Shown here piece after piece: positions 6,673-14,537 of a DNA stretch of 64,000 bases. Within the stretch, counting starts at the first letter, position 1, and each line of letters starts with the position of its first letter. Position numbers and translations under genes: made by a program. The stretch is from an uncultured Clostridia bacterium. Its GTDB lineage: Bacteria > Bacillota > Clostridia > Oscillospirales > Ruminococcaceae. The DNA is taken from NCBI GenBank assembly GCA_944387915.1, contig CALXGT010000037.1, positions 1 to 64,000 of the forward strand. Reading direction: 5' to 3'. The notes below the pieces were generated by a model. It saw only the letters and a list, made by a program, of their open reading frames with translations, made no database searches and was not told where the DNA came from.

Positions 6673-7602
6673 ATGGAAAAGATCGTTTGTGCCGTGACCG
6701 ATCTGATCGGGCATACGCCCCTTTTGCGGCTGACGGCGTTGGAGAAAAAGTATGGGCTGAAAGGGGAACTGGTGGCGAAGGTGGAAGCGCTCAATCCCGC
6801 CGGCAGCATCAAAGACCGGGCGGCTTTGTTTATGATCGATGACGCCGAAAAAAAGGGCCTGTTAAAGCCCCATAGCACCATTATTGAACCCACCAGCGGC
6901 AACACCGGCATCGGGCTTTGCGCCATCGCTGCCGCGAGAGGCTATAAAGCGATCATTGTGATGCCCGATTCGATGAGCAAAGAGCGGATCGCATTGATGA
7001 AAGCCTACGGCGCCCAGGTGATCCTGACCGAGGGAAGCAAGGGCATGGCCGGATGCATCGAAAAGGCGGAGGCCTTACACCGGGAGATCGAAGGAAGCTT
7101 TATCCCCGACCAGTTTAACAATCCCGCCAACGTCGAGGCACATTACCAAACCACCGGTCCGGAAATTTTTGAGGATACCGAAGGAAAGGTGGATTTTTTG
7201 GTGGCGGGGATCGGTACCGGCGGCACGATTACCGGCGTCGGTCGGTATTTAAAGGAAAAAATTCCCGGGATCCGGGTAATCGGTGTAGAACCTTCGGATT
7301 CCCCTCTGCTTTCCGGCGGAAAAGCGGGAAGCCATGCGTTACAGGGGATCGGCGCCAATTTTATCCCTTCCATTTTGGATCGGACGGTGTATGATGAAAT
7401 TTCCCCCATTACCACCGAGGAAGCCTACGAGATGGTACGGGCGACGGCGTCCGCGGAAGGACTTTTGATCGGAATTTCCGGCGGGGCGGCGTTAGCGGCG
7501 GCGAAAAAATTGGCCGAGCGGGGAGAAAACCAAGGTAAGCGGTTTATCGTTATTTTGCCGGACAGCGGGGAACGCTATCTTTCCACCGGGGTGTTTGATT
7601 GA
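6673..7602 (+). CDS. cysK: Cysteine synthase A (O-acetylserine sulfhydrylase)
   Basis: A 309-residue PLP enzyme making L-cysteine from O-acetylserine and sulfide in the cytoplasm. The PLP lysine is K47 in AGSIKDRA; the substrate loop TSGNTG is at 74-79; the phosphate-binding GTGGTITG loop lies near 180. Length and ending are those of CysK. The start follows GGGAGGCTCTT. It is first in an operon with an SprT-like protease and an AAA+ ATPase: its stop overlaps the next start in TGATG. This neighbourhood is unusual for cysK; a CysK partner role beyond catalysis is conceivable but not shown. Confidence 0.95.
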   Translation: MEKIVCAVTDLIGHTPLLRLTALEKKYGLKGELVAKVEALNPAGSIKDRAALFMIDDAEKKGLLKPHSTIIEPTSGNTGIGLCAIAAARGYKAIIVMPDSMSKERIALMKAYGAQVILTEGSKGMAGCIEKAEALHREIEGSFIPDQFNNPANVEAHYQTTGPEIFEDTEGKVDFLVAGIGTGGTITGVGRYLKEKIPGIRVIGVEPSDSPLLSGGKAGSHALQGIGANFIPSILDRTVYDEISPITTEEAYEMVRATASAEGLLIGISGGAALAAAKKLAERGENQGKRFIVILPDSGERYLSTGVFD

Positions 7603-8120
7603 TGCAGTATCTGCTCCTTCTTCAGCTGGTGCGTTTGGCGACGGAACAAATGCAGGCGCTGGGGATCCCGGTATCGGACCGGATCACAGAGGTAACCATC
7701 AACCGGCGGGCGGTGCGGCGGCTGGGCTGCTGCCATAAAAATAAAGACGGAAGTTTTTGGATCGAGGTGTCGGAGCGGGTGATTCAGGGCGACAGGCACG
7801 CGGTGCTGGAGATTTTGTGTCATGAGCTTTTGCATACCTGTCCCGGTTGTTTGAACCATGGAGCCCAGTTTACCCGCTATGCCCAAAAATTGAACCAAGC
7901 TTACGGCTACCACATCTCCCGTACCGCGGATACGACAGTCCTTGAGACGATCCCCGATCCGAAACCGGCGCGTTATCTGGTTCGCTGCAAAGCGTGCGGC
8001 GAAGAGTGGCAGCGGTACCGGCGCACCGGACCGGCGGCGTATCCGGAACATTATAGGTGTCCCTGCTGCCGCGGAAACTTGGAGGTCATCGACCGAGGAA
8101 AAGGAGAAGAAAATGGATAA
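7602..8120 (+). CDS. SprT-like zinc metalloprotease
   Basis: A 172-residue protein with the SprT-like zincin motif HELLH (H74, E75, H78) and a third likely ligand H86 (LNHGAQF). The C-terminal part has a zinc ribbon with CKAC and CPCC pairs, as in SprT/Spartan-type proteins, some of which cut DNA-protein crosslinks. It is translationally coupled to cysK (ATG overlaps the cysK TGA) and its 3' end overlaps the next gene by eight bases. Bacterial SprT-like proteins are poorly characterised; function is inferred from the fold only. Confidence 0.88.
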   Translation: MQYLLLLQLVRLATEQMQALGIPVSDRITEVTINRRAVRRLGCCHKNKDGSFWIEVSERVIQGDRHAVLEILCHELLHTCPGCLNHGAQFTRYAQKLNQAYGYHISRTADTTVLETIPDPKPARYLVRCKACGEEWQRYRRTGPAAYPEHYRCPCCRGNLEVIDRGKGEENG

Positions 8121-9252
8121 AAAGGATGAAATTATTTTACAGCAATTAGAGGTCATCCGGGCGATGACCGAAAACAACCTTCGGTCGATGTCGGGGGATT
8201 TTTGGGGCAGCACGCCGTCGGTCCCTTCGGCAAAGGAAGAGGAAAGCCCATCGGATAAGCTGCTTTCCATATTAAAAGAAGAGGATCCCAAGGCGGAGCT
8301 GACTCCTCAAAAGAAGGAAGCGGCCAAAGTAGAGACAAAAGCAAAGCCGGAAGAGCCGGAGGAGACCCTCGAGGATCTGAAAAAGGAACTGGAAGGGTAT
8401 GTGGGGCTGGAAACCGTCAAGGAAGAGGTGAAGGACCTTATCAATTTGGCGGTAATCTATCAAAAGCGCCGGGAGAACCAACTTCCCACCGCAGATATGT
8501 CCTTTCATATGGTATTTTCGGGGAATCCCGGTACCGGAAAGACCATGATCGCCCGTTTGATGGCGAGAGTGTATAAGGTACTCGGCATTCTTTCCAAGGG
8601 ACAGCTTGTGGAGGTGGATCGGTCGGGACTGGTGGCAGGATATGTAGGCCAGACCGCTTTGAAAACCAGCGAGGTTATCGAGAAAGCCAAAGGCGGCGTA
8701 CTGTTTATCGACGAAGCTTACGCTCTGACCAATAAGGAAGGCAACGACTTTGGCCAGGAAGCGGTGGACACGCTTTTGAAGGCGATGGAGGACAATCGAG
8801 AGGATCTCATTGTGATCGTAGCGGGTTATGAGGGACTGATGGAGGAATTTATTCACTCTAACCCGGGGCTGGAGTCCCGTTTTAACCGATATCTTCACTT
8901 TGACGATTATACGCCGGAGGAGATGTTGGGCATTTTCCAATTGAATTGTGAAAAAAGCGCCTATACCCTGGCGGAGGACGCGAAGGAACCACTAAAGGCC
9001 CTTCTTACCGCGCTGAGCTTAAAAGGGGGAATCACCTTTGGAAACGGCCGGGGGGTTCGAAATGTATTTGAACGGATTTTAACGGAGCAGGCCAATCGCC
9101 TCGCGGCGAAAACCGAGCCGTTAAGCAGAGAGGATTTAATGCGTCTGGAAAAGGACGACGTGTTGGCTTGTTTTCAGGAAATGACCGGGGAAGAGACCCT
9201 CCCGGAAGACTTTCAAAAGATAGAAACGGATTTAAAGGAAAAAACGGAATAA
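8113..9252 (+). CDS. CbxX/CfqX-type AAA+ ATPase (SpoVK-like)
   Basis: A 379-residue AAA+ protein. Residues 1-85 form an acidic, low-complexity linker; 90-125 a helical segment; Walker A is GNPGTGKT (137-144); Walker B is LFIDE (197-201); an arginine-finger region lies at ESRFNRY (254-260). This layout fits the CbxX/CfqX/SpoVK clade, whose best-known members remodel Rubisco or act in sporulation. The ATG at 8113 has AAGGAGAAG upstream and lies inside the end of the SprT gene; the reading frame is open further upstream but only as a shadow of that gene. The target of the ATPase may be a product of the same operon; this is inference. Confidence 0.9.
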   Translation: MDKKDEIILQQLEVIRAMTENNLRSMSGDFWGSTPSVPSAKEEESPSDKLLSILKEEDPKAELTPQKKEAAKVETKAKPEEPEETLEDLKKELEGYVGLETVKEEVKDLINLAVIYQKRRENQLPTADMSFHMVFSGNPGTGKTMIARLMARVYKVLGILSKGQLVEVDRSGLVAGYVGQTALKTSEVIEKAKGGVLFIDEAYALTNKEGNDFGQEAVDTLLKAMEDNREDLIVIVAGYEGLMEEFIHSNPGLESRFNRYLHFDDYTPEEMLGIFQLNCEKSAYTLAEDAKEPLKALLTALSLKGGITFGNGRGVRNVFERILTEQANRLAAKTEPLSREDLMRLEKDDVLACFQEMTGEETLPEDFQKIETDLKEKTE

Positions 9253-9282
9253 TACATTTTTTTCTTGCATAAAAATAAATTG

Positions 9283-9319
9283 GCGGTTCCGGAGAACTTT
9301 CGACAGGAACCGCTTTTTT
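9283..9319 (+). terminator. Terminator of the cysK operon
   Basis: GCGGTTCC (9283-9290) pairs with GGAACCGC (9306-9313), followed by TTTTTT. Confidence 0.85.
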
Positions 9320-9424
9320 GTTTGTTTTTTTGACGTGACAAATTTTTATTTTAGTTATCAAAGAAAGCTGAAAAAGTGAAATTAGGAATTTTACATAAAA
9401 AAATAAAAAATATTTAAAAAATAC

Positions 9425-9453
9425 TTGACTTATTTATCAAAAATTGCTATACT
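9425..9453 (+). promoter_or_regulatory. Distal promoter in the ABC transporter upstream region
   Basis: TTGACT (9425-9430), 17-base spacer, TATACT (9448-9453). It lies about 585 bases before the first permease start and leads into the startless short frame at 9486. Confidence 0.7.
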
Positions 9454-9470
9454 GTAAGCGGAGTGACGAG

Positions 9471-9548
9471 AAAGGAGGCGGTAACATCGACGTAAAAAGA
9501 AAGACGGTATTCGACGTGCCGCAACAATTGACGACGATAGAGAAATGA
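9471..9548 (+). other. Strong ribosome site followed by a 20-codon frame lacking a normal start
   Basis: AAAGGAGG (9471-9478) is followed seven bases later by ATC (9486) and an open frame of 20 codons ending at TGA 9546-9548. AUC is a very poor start codon, so this is either a decayed leader peptide, a rare-start leader or chance. TCGACGT occurs twice within it. The remaining bases up to 9850 show nothing I can name. Confidence 0.35.
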
Positions 9549-9851
9549 GGTGCGTACAAAACAAAAATCGATGATTCGTAATTGTGGGTTGCAAGATAAT
9601 TTTTATCCAGTCGACTTTAACAGGCTATTTTTAACAAATTGATTTGCCCGGAAAATAGATACTTATTGAAAATAGAAAAATCTTTCAGGTAAAATGGAAA
9701 CCGCATTGGGCTGGGAAAATCCGTCTGTTGCGAGAAAGGGACTTCTCTTCTGCAAGGAGAAAATTGCGGGAAAGAACAAATGCTCGGGGAAGGAGTGAGA
9801 AAACGAAACAAATCGAATAAAAAAATGACACATATGTTAAATTAAAAACAA

Positions 9852-9865
9852 TTAAAGCGCTTTGA
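9852..9865. promoter_or_regulatory. CcpA/LacI-type operator (cre-like)
   Basis: TTAAAGCGCTTTGA closely matches the cre consensus TGWAARCGYTWNCW, centred on the palindrome AAAGCGCTTT. It lies about 100 bases before the ABC promoter, fitting catabolite control of a sugar transporter. Confidence 0.55.
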
Positions 9866-9880
9866 AAAAGCTTTGATTAT

Positions 9881-9922
9881 TTCCCTTTTTTACGGGAATT
9901 TGTGTCCAAATCGTAAAGGGAA
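9881..9922. repeat. Imperfect inverted repeat before the ABC genes
   Basis: TTCCCTTTTTTACG and CGTAAAGGGAA flank an inner ATTTG/CAAAT pair. It may be a second operator or a cruciform; there is no T run to make it a terminator. Confidence 0.35.
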
Positions 9923-9961
9923 TGGAAAATAAATTGAAATTCATTCATAAATAATTGGTAA

Positions 9962-9990
9962 TTTACACAAAAAGAGTTTTATGTTATACT
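9962..9990 (+). promoter_or_regulatory. Promoter of the ABC permease genes
   Basis: TTTACA (9962-9967), 17-base spacer, TATACT (9985-9990) with an extended TG at 9982-9983. Confidence 0.75.
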
Positions 9991-10037
9991 TCTTTATACA
10001 GCGTGATACTCGCAAATAATCAAAAAGGAGAAGAGAT

Positions 10038-10952
10038 ATGTCATTTTTCCGAAATGTAGCGACAGACTTTAGACGGAACAAAGTGCTGTATATCCTTTGT
10101 ATCCCGATCCTCGCGTGGTATGCTATCTTCTGCTATGCGCCTATGGTCGGCGTTGTGATGGCATTCCAGAACTTTAACCCGGTAAAAGGAATCTCTGGAA
10201 GCCCCTGGGTTGGCTTTAAACATTTTGTGGATTTCTTCACCGGAAACTACGCGTGGCGTGTTATTCGTAACACCTTCGTCATCAGCTTTTACGATTTGAT
10301 CTTTAACTTCCCGGCGCCTATTATTTTCGCGTTGTTACTGAACGAAGTAAAGAACAAATACTACAAGAAAGTTGTTCAGACCATCAGCTATATGCCTTAC
10401 TTCATTTCGATGGTTGTTATGTGCGGTATTATTGTTGACTTCACCAAATCCGGTGGATTGATTTCCTCCATCGTGGCGATGCTCACCGGTACCGAGGCGA
10501 GAAACCTTTTGGGTGACGCCAGCTGCTACCGTGCCATTTACATCGGCACCAATATCTGGCAGGGCGTTGGTTACGGCTCCATCATTTATCTGGCGGCTTT
10601 GTCCAGCGTTGACCAGGAGCTTTATGAAGCGGCCACCATCGACGGTGCGGGACGTTGGAAACAAACCTTACATATTACTCTTCCCGGTATTTCCAGCACC
10701 ATCATCATCATGCTGATTATGAAAATGGGTATGATGTTGGCAGTCGGTTCGGAAAAAACCCTTCTGCTTTATAGCCCGGCGACTTACGAGACGGCTGACG
10801 TTATCTCGACGCTCGTTTACCGTAAAGGTTTCGAAGACTACAACTACGGTTTCTCTACGGCGGTCGGTCTGTTTAACTCCGTTGTTAATACGACCTTCTT
10901 GTTAATCACCAACTGGCTCAGCAGAAAGTACTCTGAGACCAGCTTGTTCTAA
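10038..10952 (+). CDS. ABC transporter permease, LplB type
   Basis: A 304-residue inner-membrane permease of the carbohydrate uptake (CUT1) class, closest in pattern to LplB-like subunits for oligosaccharides or glycosylated compounds. Six membrane helices are expected; the EAA loop that docks the ATPase reads YEAATIDGAGRWKQ near residues 195-208. The start follows AAAAAGGAGAAGAGAT. It forms a pair with the next gene. No substrate-binding lipoprotein is encoded beside it, which is unusual, and the ATPase (often a shared MsmK-like subunit) is also elsewhere. Confidence 0.9.
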   Translation: MSFFRNVATDFRRNKVLYILCIPILAWYAIFCYAPMVGVVMAFQNFNPVKGISGSPWVGFKHFVDFFTGNYAWRVIRNTFVISFYDLIFNFPAPIIFALLLNEVKNKYYKKVVQTISYMPYFISMVVMCGIIVDFTKSGGLISSIVAMLTGTEARNLLGDASCYRAIYIGTNIWQGVGYGSIIYLAALSSVDQELYEAATIDGAGRWKQTLHITLPGISSTIIIMLIMKMGMMLAVGSEKTLLLYSPATYETADVISTLVYRKGFEDYNYGFSTAVGLFNSVVNTTFLLITNWLSRKYSETSLF

Positions 10953-10972
10953 AGGAAGGAGGAGAAACAACA

Positions 10973-11860
10973 ATGGCAATGGTTGAAAAGAAGGGTCCTG
11001 CCCGAATTGCATTCTTGATTTTTAACTATATCCTGATGGGCGTCATTGCTTTGATCTGCTTTATGCCGATCTGGCACGTTATTATGGCTTCTGTCAGTGA
11101 CCCCGGTCTGGTTGACGCTTACAGCGGATTGATCGTCTGGCCTTTGGGTGAACCTTCTCTCTATGGTTACGGTTACATTACCGGTTACAAAAACATCTGG
11201 GTTGGTTATGGCAATACTATTTTCTACGTTATTGCACAGTGCTTGATTACTGGTACGTTGACGGTTTTGGCTGGTTACTTGCTTTCCAGAAAGCGGTTCC
11301 GTTACCGCAACATCCTCACCGGTATTATTACCTTTACTATGTTGTTCCACGGTGGTACGATTCCTACTTACATGGTTATCCGTAAGTTGGGCTTGCTCAA
11401 CACCCGTTGGGCGATGTTACTGCCTATGGCTTTGATGGTTTTCTACATCATCATCATGCGTACTTCGATCGCGTCTATCCCGGACAGCTTGGAAGAATCT
11501 GCCCGTATCGATGGCGCCGGCGAATTTACGATCGTATTTAAGATCATCCTTCCTCTGTGTAAGGCGACCTTTGCGGTTATCATTTTGTTCGTTGCGGTTG
11601 CGAAGTGGAACGAGTGGTTCCCCGCTTTGCTGTACCTCGATGATGAGAAACTCTATCCTTTGCAGATGTTCATGCGTGAAATCTTGATCCAGCAGACGGA
11701 TATCCAGTCCTCCAGCGACGCGATGGAAAACCTCGCGATCTACAAGCTGCTTGCGAAATACTGCGCCATCGTTGCTGCGACTTTGCCGATCCTTTGCGTA
11801 TATCCCTTCGTCCAGAAGTACTTCGTATCTGGCGTTATGATCGGTTCTGTAAAAGGTTAA
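10973..11860 (+). CDS. ABC transporter permease, YtcP type
   Basis: A 295-residue CUT1 permease, the usual partner of LplB-type subunits. Six membrane helices are expected and the EAA loop is EESARIDGAGEFTI near residues 178-191. The start follows AAAGGAAGGAGGAGAAACAACA, 20 bases after the stop of the first permease. A strong terminator follows directly, so the operon ends without a binding-protein gene. The substrate is probably an oligosaccharide, judged only from the family and the sugar-related neighbourhood. Confidence 0.9.
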   Translation: MAMVEKKGPARIAFLIFNYILMGVIALICFMPIWHVIMASVSDPGLVDAYSGLIVWPLGEPSLYGYGYITGYKNIWVGYGNTIFYVIAQCLITGTLTVLAGYLLSRKRFRYRNILTGIITFTMLFHGGTIPTYMVIRKLGLLNTRWAMLLPMALMVFYIIIMRTSIASIPDSLEESARIDGAGEFTIVFKIILPLCKATFAVIILFVAVAKWNEWFPALLYLDDEKLYPLQMFMREILIQQTDIQSSSDAMENLAIYKLLAKYCAIVAATLPILCVYPFVQKYFVSGVMIGSVKG

Positions 11861-11879
11861 TCGACATTCTCTTGTTCAA

Positions 11880-11909
11880 AACCCGAAGCGAAAGCTTCGG
11901 GTTTTTGTT
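11880..11909 (+). terminator. Terminator of the ABC permease operon
   Basis: ACCCGAAGC, a GAAA tetraloop, GCTTCGGGT and TTTT. Confidence 0.93.
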
Positions 11910-11926
11910 TTGCTGTTTGTGAGCGC

Positions 11927-11964
11927 AAAAAAGATCCGGGCGGAATTTCCGCCCGGATCTTTTA
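11927..11964. terminator. Terminator behind pduL (bidirectional)
   Basis: AAAAGATCCGGGCGG and CCGCCCGGATCTTTT flank a 5-base loop, between the convergent ABC operon and pduL. Confidence 0.9.
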
Positions 11965-11976
11965 TGTATCCAATCA

Positions 11977-12552
11977 TTAAAGAGTAATGATCTCTCCGGT
12001 TACATTACCGGCGCATCCTGCCGCATTGGCTTCATCAGTGTCCAAATGCATTGCCGCCGCGTAATTTTCGCTGACACGGACCACTACGTCACCGAAAATA
12101 ACCTGACGTTCCGTGGTGTTGACTTTGACCCAGACAATATCCTTATCCTTGACATTCCATTCAGCCGCATCCGCGGGAGTAAAGTGGATATGCCGTTTGG
12201 CGATGATAACGCCTTCTTCGATCTCCACTTCGCCGCAGGGACCGACCAGCTTACAGCCAACGCTGCCGGCCAAATCGCCGGATTCCCGAATGGGAGGAGT
12301 CAAGCCCAGAGAACGGGCATCGGTAGCGCTCAGCTCCACCTGGGTCTGTTTCCGCTCCGGCCCGAGAATTGAGGCGGTCATTTGTCCTTTGGGGCCGACA
12401 ATGGTCACCTTTTCGGTACAGGCGAATTGACCCGGCTGGGAAAGGTCTTTTTTATTGGTCAGCTTCGCGCCCTCGCCAAATAAAATCGCCAAATGTTCTT
12501 TGGTGACGTGAAGATGGCGGGCGGATGTTTCAACAATGAACGGGGTTGCCAT
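11977..12552 (-). CDS. pduL: PduL-type phosphate acyltransferase
   Basis: A 191-residue PduL phosphotransacylase, which interconverts acyl-CoA and acyl phosphate and is unrelated to Pta. Zinc-binding histidines are visible in ARHLHV (near the N-terminus), AKRHIHFTP and AMHLD. The chosen ATG is 10 bases after GGAGG; an ATG nine bases earlier is only one base from it. No microcompartment shell genes or acetate kinase lie in this window, so here it probably serves housekeeping acetate or propionate metabolism rather than a compartment. It has its own promoter and terminator. Confidence 0.92.
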   Translation of the reverse strand: MATPFIVETSARHLHVTKEHLAILFGEGAKLTNKKDLSQPGQFACTEKVTIVGPKGQMTASILGPERKQTQVELSATDARSLGLTPPIRESGDLAGSVGCKLVGPCGEVEIEEGVIIAKRHIHFTPADAAEWNVKDKDIVWVKVNTTERQVIFGDVVVRVSENYAAAMHLDTDEANAAGCAGNVTGEIITL

Positions 12553-12581
12553 ATCAATCATTCCTCCATGTCGTTTTTTTC

Positions 12582-12610
12582 ATTATATTCCTTTTTTAGG
12601 TACCGGTCAA
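12582..12610 (-). promoter_or_regulatory. Promoter of pduL
   Basis: Reverse strand TTGACC (12605-12610), 17-base spacer, TATAAT (12582-12587). Confidence 0.85.
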
Positions 12611-12632
12611 GAGATTTGTCGATTTTTGGAGA

Positions 12633-13400
12633 TCAGGAAATCTGAATCCGTTCAATGGCGGTGCATTTCCCCGTTTTCGGATCCAGGGTAAAGACGGCGC
12701 CATTTAGCTTGCAGGGGCCATCGGGGACGACAAACCGGGTAGGAAGGTGGGTCGTCATTTTTTCTACGATATTTTCCGGAGTGACACCCAAAATAGAGCG
12801 GATCGGTCCAACCATGCCCAAATCAGAAAGATAACCGGTGCCATGTTCCAATATCGTTTCGTCTGCGGTCTGAACGTGGGTATGGGTACCGGCGACCACC
12901 GATACCCGCCCGTCCAGATAATAGGCCAGCGCCAGCTTTTCGCCGGTTGCTTCTGCATGGAAATCAACAATGTAAAAATGTGCCCGGACGGTTTCCAAGA
13001 TCCGATCCATCGTGCGGAAAGGGCAGTTTAGCGGATCCATATAGATCTGCCCCATTAAGCTGATGACCGCGATGGAATATTTGCCGCAGTCCACGACACA
13101 GTATCCGTTTCCCCAGCATCCCGGGGGGAAATTTGCGGGACGAAGCAAAAAAGGCATTTCTTCAATATATGTCTGGATCTCCCGCCGGCGAAAGCTATGG
13201 TTTCCGCCGGTGATGACATCGGCGCCGCTTTGGAAAATGGCGTCGGCGGATTGAGGGAGAATACCGTTGCCTACCGCAGAATTCTCTCCGTTGACAATAG
13301 TCAATATCGGTTGGTATTTTTGCTTCAGCTTCGGCAGGACTTGGGAAAGGTAGTCGCAGCCGGGTTTTCCGACGACGTCGCCGATCATTAAAACGTTCAT
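12633..13400 (-). CDS. ymdB: YmdB family metallophosphoesterase
   Basis: A 255-residue calcineurin-like phosphoesterase of the TIGR00282/YmdB family; the B. subtilis member hydrolyses 2',3'- or 3',5'-cyclic nucleotides and affects biofilm and motility choices. Metal ligands sit in MIGDVVGKPG, NGEN, GGNHS, DFHAEATGEK and GTHTHVQTAD. It lies eight bases downstream of hslO with AGGAGAACAT as its ribosome site, so the two form an operon. Confidence 0.92.
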   Translation of the reverse strand: MNVLMIGDVVGKPGCDYLSQVLPKLKQKYQPILTIVNGENSAVGNGILPQSADAIFQSGADVITGGNHSFRRREIQTYIEEMPFLLRPANFPPGCWGNGYCVVDCGKYSIAVISLMGQIYMDPLNCPFRTMDRILETVRAHFYIVDFHAEATGEKLALAYYLDGRVSVVAGTHTHVQTADETILEHGTGYLSDLGMVGPIRSILGVTPENIVEKMTTHLPTRFVVPDGPCKLNGAVFTLDPKTGKCTAIERIQIS

Positions 13401-13408
13401 ATGTTCTC

Positions 13409-14290
13409 CTATCTCGTTGCCCGATGGAGAAGGTCAGTTAGCTCCTGTTCATTAAACCGGTATTTTTTGTTGCAAAAATGGCATGAGACTTCAGTGCCGT
13501 GGTCTTCACGGATAATTTCTTCCAATTGGTCTTTTCCCAGGCTAATCAACGCGCGTTCCACCCGTTCCCGGTTGCAGTCGCAGTGATATGACACCATAGA
13601 TTCATCCAAAATTTCCGGCTCCAGTCCGTTAAGGAGAATGTTACAGATTTCGTCCGGGCGCTTTCCTTCCGCAATCATGGTGGAGATGGGCGGGAGGTCT
13701 TTTATGTTTTCCTCCAATACGTCAATCGCCCCATCGTCGGCATAAGGGAGAAGCTGTACCAAAAAACCTCCGGCGGCTTTTACTGTCAAATTAGGATTGA
13801 CCAATACGCCGAGGGCACAGACAGTGGGGGTTTGTTCGCTGGTCGCAAAATAATGGGTAATATCTTCGGCGATTTCCCCCGACACAATGGGTGTTTGACC
13901 GACATAGGGATCTTTTAAGCCCAAATCCCGGATAACGCTCAGATAACCATTTTTCCCTACCGCACCCGCGACGTCCAACTTTCCCTTTTCATTGAGGGGC
14001 AATTCTACTACCGGGTTTAGGGGATACGCTTTTACATTTCCTTTGCTGTCGGAGACGGCGATAATCGCGCCAATTGGTCCATCGCCGTTTAAGCGAAGTG
14101 TTAAGGTATCTTTCTCGCCTTTTAGCAAAACCCCCATCATAGAGGCTGCGGTGGCCAGCCGCCCAACAGCGGCCGTTACTACGGCGGAGGTGACATGATA
14201 ATGCTCAATTGCGGCGGCAATGTCGGTAGTGTCCGCGGCAATCGCCAATACGGATCCATCCTTGGAGATGGCTCTTGTTAATCGTCCCAT
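13409..14290 (-). CDS. hslO: Hsp33 redox-regulated chaperone
   Basis: A 293-residue Hsp33 holdase chaperone activated by oxidation. The C-terminal redox switch CDC (HCDCNRE) and CHFC (SCHFCNKKY) binds zinc. The real start is the ATG preceded by AAAGGA ten bases upstream; the frame continues upstream without a start signal. It is first in an operon with ymdB. Confidence 0.95.
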   Translation of the reverse strand: MGRLTRAISKDGSVLAIAADTTDIAAAIEHYHVTSAVVTAAVGRLATAASMMGVLLKGEKDTLTLRLNGDGPIGAIIAVSDSKGNVKAYPLNPVVELPLNEKGKLDVAGAVGKNGYLSVIRDLGLKDPYVGQTPIVSGEIAEDITHYFATSEQTPTVCALGVLVNPNLTVKAAGGFLVQLLPYADDGAIDVLEENIKDLPPISTMIAEGKRPDEICNILLNGLEPEILDESMVSYHCDCNRERVERALISLGKDQLEEIIREDHGTEVSCHFCNKKYRFNEQELTDLLHRATR

Positions 14291-14325
14291 ACATTTTCGT
14301 TCCTTTCGTTCAAGGTTTTTTCTAT

Positions 14326-14354
14326 ATTGTGCCACATTTAATAGATTTTTGCAA
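14326..14354 (-). promoter_or_regulatory. Promoter of hslO-ymdB
   Basis: Reverse strand TTGCAA (14349-14354), 17-base spacer, CACAAT (14326-14331). Confidence 0.6.
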
Positions 14355-14467
14355 GGAAAGGGAAATAGTAAAGAAATAGTTCTCCCAAAAGTAACAAGTT
14401 TATTAGAATATTTGCCTATATTTTTTGCTAAGAAACAAAAAAATAATGATATTTTACTTGTTTTTTC

Positions 14468-14496
14468 TTGCACCTTTGTTTGAAATATGATATACT
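14468..14496 (+). promoter_or_regulatory. Promoter of the esterase/MBL operon
   Basis: TTGCAC (14468-14473), 17-base spacer, TATACT (14491-14496). Confidence 0.7.
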
Positions 14497-14537
14497 GTAG
14501 ATAAAAAATAATATTAAAAAAGGGGGTTCCTTAACTT

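Noticed and set aside
9617-9811. A 64-codon reverse ORF in the ABC upstream region
   Set aside because: No ribosome site and a composition like the surrounding AT-rich non-coding sequence.
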